Of a DNA stretch of 31,455 nucleotides, positions 10,295 to 18,010 are shown piece after piece (position 1 is the first letter of the stretch; every line of letters starts with the position of its first letter). Source of the stretch: Vitrella brassicaformis (taxonomy: Eukaryota; Sar; Vitrellaceae); NCBI GenBank assembly GCA_001179505.1, contig CDMY01000523.1, forward strand, positions 1 through 31,455, written 5' to 3'. Both the position numbers and the translations under genes were made by a program. Below the pieces are notes generated by a model that had not been told where the DNA came from, searched no databases, and saw nothing but the letters and a program-made list of their open reading frames with translations.

Positions 10295-11344
10295 CCATTC
10301 CCTCGCCCGCCCCTCTGTGCGCATCTCTGTCACCGCCCGGCAACCCCAAAGCACCAACACCCTTCGTGGGCTGACGCTCTTAAGTTGCCAGGTGGACTTA
10401 GATGCCCACAGAGAGAGAGGGGACACACACGGACAGAACACACTCTCTCTCGGACGAAGTGACACGCAGATCAGTGTGTGTGTGTGTCGGCCTTTCTGTC
10501 TGTCAGCCGGCCGTGTGTGACGGATGCATCGACGAGAGACCAACACACTCTCGCGACCATGCGTCACACAAGGCATGATGACAGACAGACGGCCACCGCC
10601 ACCCCACACAGCGATTCCTTTGTGCAGCTAGCCAATCCTCCCTCTCTGTCTGTCTGTCTGTCTGTCATCTCTCCCCCGCCCCCCACTCACCAGCCGACAC
10701 ACTCATGGCAGCACACGGCTGATGGGTGAGACGCCGAGGACCAATGACAATGGCAGCCAGACCGACCGACACGCAAAGCCCCACAACACAACACAATACA
10801 CTCTCATAAACACGACAGCCGTCAGTCCATCGATGCCGTCCACGCGGCAGAGAGACAGACAGTCAGTTCACTCACATCAGCTCGTCGACTTATCGGCCGA
10901 TCTCACAGCGGCAGCCGCTCGGCCGTCGTCTGGCTTTGTTCCAGCGAGTGAATCAGCACACCAACCACAGCTGACACACACACACACAGACGTCATCGGC
11001 CGCCCCTCTCTGTGTGTCCGTCTGTGTGTCCCTCCCTCTCTGTGTGTCTGTCGGTGTACCATTGCTCGCAGACACCAAAGCCCATCATCAGACCGCCGCA
11101 CACCGCCGCATAATGAGCTCTCTGTGTTGTCCCGCTGTCTGTCGTCCGTCAGTCGACGACCGACACCCACACGCAAAAGGGCCACGAGAGAGAAACAAAG
11201 GGACAGGCAGAGAGATGTCAGCTAAGGCCAGGCAGTCAGTACTCATTGGACAGCAGGGGTCGGCGCATCGGCCGATCTCTCTCCCTCCAGCACATCATCC
11301 CCACCACTCAGTCACACAGACAGAGAGAACACACATGACTCACA
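10295..11344. repeat. Composite repeat, copy C
   Basis: It contains the core (10295-10380), hairpin segment (CGAGAG 10533-10538, CTCTCG 10548-10553) and a short CTGT tract (about 10645-10665). From 10640 on it is the near-identical partner of 1-676. Unlike copies A and B its downstream half carries the segment with the CTCATAAACACGACAGCCGT stretch and does not end in a telomere-like motif. Confidence 0.8.
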
Positions 11345-12660
11345 GCCGAGTGCACCATGACTGACACACCAACAGGCAGCCAAACAGCGGACCGAATGGC
11401 AGGCACACCAAACGAGACTGACCTTCTTCTCTCACTCTCTGTCCCATATCTCTCTCTCTCCTTCCCACGCAGACTGCGTCAATCCGTCAACACGAGTTGG
11501 TGTGATGGCAAGAAGACACAACCAATGCCTCATTCGGTGTGAGGGGTAAGCAGTCGTGTGTGTCCATTCCCTCGCCCGCCCCTCTGTGCGCATCTCTGTC
11601 ACCGCCCTGCAACCCTAAAGCACCAACACCCTTCGTGAGCTGATGCTCTCTCGTTGCCGGGCGGGATCTTAGATGCTCACAGAGAGACAGGGGAGAACAC
11701 ACACGATACAACACAACACAGAAGGCACCAAAGAGTCAATGTGTGTGGTGTCCAGCCAGTGCGACAGAAAGATCAGCACACGAACACACACCCTCTCTCT
11801 CCATCCCACAGCAGACAGCCAGCACACCACTCACAAACATCACACCACAGCAGCACCAAACAGACGTCAGGTGTCCACTCGAGCCGAATTCTCGCTTTCT
11901 CACTTGACGGACTGATTTCACCACGGCGACTCGATGAAGACGTCACGACCGCGACATGAGACGAGACGAGATGGAAGAGGGCAGTGAGTGGGTGTGGGGG
12001 GGTGTGGGTGTGGGTGACCCCACGGGGACAAGAAAAATCATGGCGGTGAGGGCACGCACGGTGTGCACATCCAAACGGGTAGGAGGATCTCGATCATTCA
12101 TATGACAGCTATGGCAATGGAGGCACCAAAAAGACACAGACAGACACCCTAGAGCTGAACGACGGATGAGCGATCGATTCGATCGAGTCACGTGTGTTTG
12201 TGGGTGAAAGAATGAATGAGTGGCTGGATGGACCGACCGATCTGTGTGGCATCCGTTGTGGAAGGGCGGGCGTGCAGACAGAGAGACAAGGCACCCACTG
12301 CATCAGACAGGGAACACACCCTATCCCGTCCTCTCCCTCTGTTGCACACAGCACCAGCCCGCAGAAGAGCTCAAATGGCGTAAAATACAGCCGCACCAGT
12401 GACATCACCAACACACAGACAGACAGCACCACAGCAGCAGCAGCAGCAGTAGCAGCATCAGCACACTGTACAAGACACGAACCGTACACACAGACCTCTA
12501 TGTGTCCAACAGACAGCGAGTGACAGAGCGACAAGATATACACAGCACGGTCATCATGGCGGCAGCAACATCCCTTCTCGCCACACGACATTTTCAGCCT
12601 GCAGCTATGCGGCCCAAATAGCTACTGCCGTGTCGGCGTGATGGGTCAGCAGTCGTGTGT
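11345..12660. other. Intergenic; isolated core copy and CAG tract
   Basis: No gene is supported. An isolated copy of the 90-bp core lies at about 11560-11660. A G-rich run with GTGGGTGTGG units lies at 11985-12020. A CAG-rich stretch occupies about 12436-12465. Much of 11880-12600 is single-copy within the window. A 160-codon minus-strand frame (12109-12591) crosses it but has no recognisable domain and includes the CAG tract as an alanine run. Confidence 0.6.
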
Positions 12661-13721
12661 GTCCATTCATTCCCTCGCCCGCCCCCCTGTGCGCATCTCT
12701 ATCACCGCCCGGCAACCCCAAAGCACCAACACCCTTCACGGGCTGACGCTCTCGCGTTCCCGAGCGGCAACAAAGATGCCCACAGGGAGAGGGGGAAGGA
12801 CACACACGAGGGAAAACCGAAACTCTCTCTCTCTCTCTCTCAGGCAGATCAGTGTGTGTGTGTGTGTCGGCCTGTCTGTCTGTGAGCCGGCCGTGTGTGA
12901 CGGATGCATCGACGAGAGATCAACACACTCTCGCGAACACCTGTCACCCACCGCCAGCTCACAGACAGACGGCCCCCGCCACCCCACACAGCGATTCCTT
13001 TGTGCAGCCAGCCAGCCAATCCTCCCTCTCTGTCTGTCTGTCTGTCTGTCTGTCTGTCATCTCTCCCCCGCCCCCCACTCATCAGCCGACACACTCATGG
13101 CAGCTGACGGCTGACGAGTGGATGCCGGAGAAGGAATGACAATGGCAGCCAGACCGACCGACACGCAAAGCCCCACAACACAAAACACTCTCATAAACAC
13201 GACAGCCGTCAGTCCATCGATGAAGTCCACGCGGCAGAGAGACAGACAGTCAGTTCACTCATATCAGCTCGTCGACTCATCGGCCGATCTATCTCCCTCC
13301 AGCACATATCATCGCCGTCAGCCACCTGCAGCCGCTCAGATGACACACGCCACACAGAGAGAGGAGACATCTGTGCGTGTGAGTCCCGCCTGTCCCGCTG
13401 TGTGTGTGCCCATCTGTCTCTGCGTACCAGTTGGTGGAGTGCCCTCACTCCTTCGTCACACCGCTGCACTCACACACCGCACGACGTCTGCAGCACACCA
13501 CTCACAGATCCAGGCACCAACCGTCCAGACAGCACATGCATCATTTCGGCGTGTCACGCGCCCGCCGTGTGCATGACGTCCACCTGTGCCGCCAGCAGCC
13601 GCCTGTGTGCCGACAGAGAGGGGACAGCTGACAGATCTCGTGCAGTGGGCCGTGAGCAAGGCTGACAAGGAGCCAATTGGCAGACCCGGGGTGGGGCAGG
13701 GCGCCGACAAAGGGGCGAGCC
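12661..13721. repeat. Composite repeat, copy D
   Basis: This is the core (12661-12752), TG tract, hairpin segment (CGAGAG 12913-12918, CTCTCG 12928-12933), CTGT tract (about 13030-13058) and a downstream half mixing the two variants seen in copies A/B and C. It runs into the third telomere-like motif. Confidence 0.8.
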
Positions 13722-13770
13722 GGAGGGTTTGAGGGGTTATAGGGTGGGGTTTCTTGCCCTGAACCCTACC
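13722..13770. repeat. Telomere-like inverted motif, copy 3 (diverged)
   Basis: G-rich units (AGGGTTTGAGGGG, TTATAGGGTGGGG) are followed after a TTTCTTG spacer by C-rich units (CCCTGAACCCTACC). The G-then-C order of the other two copies is kept, but the central perfect palindrome is lost. It lies about 300 bp upstream of the RING-TLDc start codon. Confidence 0.5.
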
Positions 13771-13908
13771 TGTGTTGACGTGTTGGCGGCCGTCCGTGTG
13801 CCTTTCGGACAGCTGTGCGTTGGGAGTGCGGCGCATTCGGCTGAGAGAGCGGCTTAGCGAATCAGTGGAGCCATCCGTCACACCGCCGCCCTGTCGACTG
13901 GTGTGGTG

Positions 13909-14068
13909 GCATGGCGGGCCGCTGAGCTGACAGACAGCAAAGGTGAGAGGGAGGCCACACACTCACTGACCCTTTCAGTCACCTCAATGCGTTGACCTTC
14001 TTTGTCTGTGTGCATCTCTCTGTGTGTGTTGTCGGCTCATCAGTCACTGCAGCCGTGTTGGTTCGTTG
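13909..14068 (+). promoter_or_regulatory. Leader of the RING-TLDc gene with uORF and probable 5'-UTR intron
   Basis: A five-codon upstream ORF (13911-13925) is followed by a good donor (CAAAG before GTGAGAGG, intron from 13943) and an acceptor CTCATCAG ending at 14043, 25 bp before the start codon. The same arrangement is kept in the truncated copy at 2306-2510. Splicing is inferred from signals only. Confidence 0.45.
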
Positions 14069-15398
14069 ATGGCGGCCTCCCCATCTGCCGCTGCTGCTGC
14101 CGCTGCTGCTGCTGGTAGCTCATCGTCGGCCAACAAGACGCCATGTGGTCAGTCAGTGAGCCGCCACATCCATCCATCCAGTGAAGGCATGTTTGATCTC
14201 TGTCTGTGTGTCTGTGTGGGTGCAGGTCACCAGTTCCACTGGCAGTGCATCAACAATCGCAAGTACGGCCTCCCTGGCGGAGCATCGCCATCGACAACAG
14301 TGTCGGCCAAGTGCAGCGGCCGATGTGGGAAGGAGAACAGTGGCAGCGTACTCAGAGTGGACGGTGAGCAGCACACCATTTGACGGACAGGCTAAGGCAT
14401 CTGGTGTGGTGGTGTGCCCTCTGTGTCCCTTCAGGCCATTCGGTGTGTGCAGAGGTGAGCATCCAGGACGATCTCTGTGTGTGAGTGTGGCGATGGACGG
14501 CGGTGGAGCCAGTCACTCATCTGTGTGTCCTCTCTCTCCTTCAGTGTGTGGTGCAGCGCATTAGATACGGACACCCCGGCGACATCTGCCCCATCTGCAG
14601 GTAAACACTCACACACAGACACAGACACACACACACACACCCCTGTATGGCCCTCCCCTCTGTGTGTGTGTGTTGGTGTAGGGCCGCCTTCGCGTGGGCG
14701 CATGGCCCTCGGGGTGTGTCATTCGTCGCTGGCCGTCCCTGCTGGCCCATTGGCAGCTCCGTCGGCCTGTCGTATGTGGCGCACATCGCCAAGTGGCTGG
14801 GGGGCCACACATCACTGACACTCATTTACAGGTACACACACAGACAAACGCACACACACACACACACATATGGCCTTCTGCTGTGTCACTGATGTGTGTG
14901 TGCATCAGGGCGTCGCGTGACGGCACCACTTACGGCGATCTGCTGCGGTGTGTCGGCGACAAGACCGGCCTGGCCTTCATCATCCGCAAGAACCAGTACG
15001 TTTTCGGCGCCTTCATTAGTGCCGGTCTGGAGCTGCCCGACGACCCCACCGACATCAACTGGTACGAGTGTGACGTGTGGTATTTCTCGCTGGCCGGCCA
15101 CTTCCCTAAGCCCACCAAGATAGACGTCGACCGACCGGTGCAGTATGTGATAGTGGCGGAAAGGGGGCGCAGTGCGTGGGGTGCGAATGTGGTGTTCGGT
15201 GGGGACCTGTTGTTGGGTGACGGCCGTGGCAATGGCAGCCCGGCTGCCGACATCCGCAGCTGTGCACAGCTCACCGACAGGGACCTTTTGACTGCGGGCT
15301 ATGTGGGGGAGAGGAATAGCGATGGCCATGCTCTGCTGGGCGGCTCGGTCTGTTTTCATGCCGATGAGTTAGAGGTGCTGCACGTGGGCGGGCAGTGA
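14069..15398 (+). CDS. RING-like zinc finger plus TLDc protein, 310 aa
   Basis: Six exons join in frame: 14069-14147, 14226-14363, 14435-14454 (20 nt), 14545-14600, 14682-14831 and 14909-15398. Residues 1-25 are alanine/serine-rich. Residues 26-97 are rich in zinc ligands: CGHQFHWQC (26-34), CSGRC (56-60), GHSVCAEC (73-80) and CPICR (94-98). The end is a classic RING second half, but the ligand that should precede H74 is D72 rather than Cys, and the CGH..H..C stretch looks like an extra RING-H2 half. Residues 98-143 link to a TLDc domain (about 143-310) opening IYRASRDGTTYGDLL, with YVFGAF and the closing ADELEVLHV. RING fingers usually give E3 ubiquitin-ligase activity; with this ligand set activity is uncertain. 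The TLDc exon is clearly paralogous to that of the gene at 8436. Confidence 0.82.
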
Positions 15399-16426
15399 GT
15401 GTCTGTTTGGGGTGCATCCGCTTCTCGACGCGGGCGGGGCATGAGGGCGGCAGGTCAGTGACAGAGGGAGGGGGAGGATGTGTGTGTGTGTGTGTGAGGT
15501 GCCTGTCTTATGATTGCTGTCTTCTCCCCATCCCACGCTGCACAGACATTCCCATGGACAGGAGGGCTCTTCGGATGTCTTTGTGTGTCTATGCCGCACG
15601 ACCTGTCTGTGTGCACAGCTTCCTATGTATCCCTTCCATCGCCTCTGAGGCCCAAAGAGACTGACTCACTGATATCATCGACTCAATGTACCCGCTGTGT
15701 TGATCTCTCTGTCTGTCTGTGTGTGTGTCCCCAGCTGATGGCCCCGCCACACTCTCTGACTCCCTCTCCGTCCGTATGCCCCGCACAGACAGACCGACAG
15801 AAACAGTCGACACAGACAGACCGAAACGAATCCAAACAAACCCCAAGACGGCCACACACACGGCCAGCCAAGCAGATCACACAGACAGACAACCAGTGGA
15901 TGTCTCTCTCTGTGTCGTTCTCTGTCTCACACACACAGACACACATGAGATCGTTCCTCTGTCCGCCATTGGCCATTTCTCAGCCGGCGACGGTTTAGCC
16001 ACTGATGTGAGACCGATGCAGTGCAATGGGGCCGCCTTAGTTATGGCGCTGCTGGACGGCCGGATGGGCCAAATTGTGGGCGTCAGTCAGGGGAGCGCAT
16101 TGACTGTCATAATGACTTGGCCGGCAATGGTATAGTCTGCACACCGACGAGTGGCCTGGCCATTCCGTTGTGTGTGTGTGTGTGTGAGTGTGTGTCTGTC
16201 AGCCGCTCGATGGCCACCGCACACAGAGAGTGACGATCAACACTCACTGTGTAAGGTGTCCATCAGTGAGCACACAGTCAGCACAGCGACACACGAATAT
16301 CACATCACAGCAGCACCAAACCCGACACCACGGAAAGAAATGAAAGACGCCCAAAAAACTGAGTCAGTCGAAAATTAACGACGGCAGGCAACGTGTGTAG
16401 CGAGTGCTCTACTGACTGCCGGTCAG
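15399..16426. other. Intergenic
   Basis: No gene is supported. The stretch contains TG and CACA tracts, a diverged partial copy of the 5940 repeat block (about 16165-16320), and about 170 bp of non-repetitive sequence (15960-16135) with no recognisable coding content. Confidence 0.6.
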
Positions 16427-16916
16427 TCAGTCGACGGAGCTCAGACCGGCTGCTGCTGCCGGGCCCTGCCGCAGCCGCAGCCGCAAAGTCTCTGCGACAA
16501 CTGGGGCCGCTCCCATCACCACTGCTTGTATCATCCTCGGCTCTGGTGGTGACAGGGGCGCGTCCGTGTCGTCATTGACGCCACGGGGAGGCATCCGGTC
16601 ATCTAAACGATCAGACAGCACGAGTGAGTCGACCATGAGCCACAGACATACAGGCCAGTCATGGCAGGCTTTTACCTGCAGCAGCCGTGACTGCTGGGCA
16701 AGACCGACTCCGGCAAAGCGATGACCTTGGCGGAAGAGGGAGGTCCACCTGCACAGTTTTTGTCACCTGCTGCGCTGCTTCCGGACGGGAGGTCACTTCC
16801 GCAGCTGCCGGATGGGCGGTCACTTCTGGAGCTGAAAGTAAGTAGAGCAACGAAAGCCCCACGTGTGCACATCCCTCTCTCTCTGTCTGTGTGTGTTGTG
16901 TGTCGTCCTTGCGCAC
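16427..16916 (-). CDS. Doubtful two-exon minus-strand reading, 138 aa
   Basis: Exons 16676-16916 and 16427-16602 would join in frame across a donor (GCTGCTGCAG before GTAAAAG) and an acceptor (CGTTTAG). The product would have a short repeated EVT...PAA/PEAA segment and an arginine/leucine-rich C-terminus. I recognise no domain. A plus-strand frame over 16721-16840 with a repeated LPDGRSL motif competes for the same DNA, so even the coding strand is uncertain. Confidence 0.22.
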
Positions 16917-16941
16917 CCGTCTGATTCGCCCGAGTGAATTC

Positions 16942-17469
16942 CTAGATGACGTACTCCGCCCTGAAGAGCATCTCCTGGCACTCTTGCAAGCGGCCGCGGA
17001 GGAATTCGTGGTCCTCTGACCAGAAGTTGTATCCTATCTGTTGAACCCCGTTGTCCGGATTCTTCTCCAAGCGGACGCGGGATTTCTCCTCGTATACCGC
17101 AACTCTGGCAAGCTCCTGCTCCAGGTGTGGGATATCCTCTCTGAGCCGCTTGGCCGACTCTGTGGCCTCCTGCAGCGTGCTCCACTTGAAGCTTGCTCTC
17201 CACTCCCACCTGTCAAGGTCTCCGATGAGTCCCGTGTGAATGAGCAGTGGCAGCCAGAGATGGCGATGCAGCCACTTCATTCATTCAGCAGGTCGTCGGT
17301 CGACGGGCATTTGCACACACACAGACACAAGGGAGAGATGTGATGGCTACACAGATGCAGGCAACAGACAGGCCGCAGTGCTCACCCTCCTTCCTTCGGC
17401 AAACAGACAGACGATGACCACACCGATGACACACAGACAACACAGCCACTTGAGCAAGTCAACCATCAT
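16942..17469 (-). CDS. Putative membrane-anchored helical protein, 138 aa
   Basis: Two exons join in frame: 17386-17469 (28 codons, beginning ATG ATG) and 16942-17274, with a 111-nt intron. Residues 3-23 form a hydrophobic segment (LLKWLCCLCVIGVVIVCLF) suited to a membrane anchor or signal anchor. Residues 50-138 are highly charged and mostly helical, with heptad-like leucines in LREDIPHLEQELARV, then a conserved-looking NFWSEDHEFLRGRLQECQEM stretch before a TAG stop. I do not recognise the family. Earlier exons are possible, because the first ATG directly follows a pyrimidine-rich tract ending in CAG. The long exon is the best-supported part. The upstream CAGACAAA-type microsatellite (17498-17540) would lie in the promoter or an upstream intron. 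Confidence 0.45.
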
Positions 17470-17497
17470 CTGACAGACAGACAGGCACACACAGACA

Positions 17498-17540
17498 AAC
17501 AGACAAACAGACAAACAGACAAACAGACAAACAGACAAAC
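17498..17540. repeat. CAGACAAA-type microsatellite
   Basis: Tandem ACAGACAA units are repeated about five times with little divergence. Confidence 0.85.
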
Positions 17541-17821
17541 AGGCACAGGACGTGTACGTGTGAATCTGATGCAACCGTGTGATTCAGTGCTGCCTGTTTC
17601 CTCCTACACACCTCTGCTGGCAAGTAGCTTCAGAGATCACACCAATTGGATCACACCTTCACGGGATGAATCAGCGCGCGAGGAAACGGCGGGCGGCGAA
17701 GGCAATGAGCACAACAAGGGCCAGAGGGGCTGTCGAAGCCCTCCGGGAAGAAACGGGATCTCAAACGCTGCGAGCTCAGCTTGCATCAGGACAGGAGAGG
17801 AGAGATCTCAACCTCGAGGCG

Positions 17822-18010
17822 GCGTACACAGGAGTGGGCACCAGCACAAGCCTTCTGATCGTCGCCTGACTGAAAAGGAGAGAGATTGGAAGGATCTGTG
17901 TTTGTTCCGTTGCGGCGCATCTCCGACGTGGGGTGCTCTGCTCTCGTCGAGGGTGCTGCCGTCGCCTCCTCGGTGTCTGCTGTCGTCCTTCTGCTGCGAT
18001 GAGTGGTGTT
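17822..18010 (+). promoter_or_regulatory. Conserved 5' flank of the second BTB-like copy
   Basis: This is the counterpart of 2561-2741, sharing most of its sequence up to the start codon. It shows that the duplication included the 5' flank, so the copy could still be transcribed. Confidence 0.5.

Noticed and set aside
9974-10609. 211-codon minus-strand open frame
   Set aside because: It crosses two different repeat blocks and shifts frame relative to the same DNA in other copies; not a protein-like sequence.
12109-12591. 160-codon minus-strand open frame in the 11345-12660 gap
   Set aside because: No domain, an alanine run from the CAG tract, and no supporting splice signals or paralogue.
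719-13721. Retroelement or DNA transposon as the source of the composite repeats
   Set aside because: No reverse transcriptase, integrase or transposase reading, no long terminal repeats, and no target-site duplications could be found; a non-autonomous element is not excluded.
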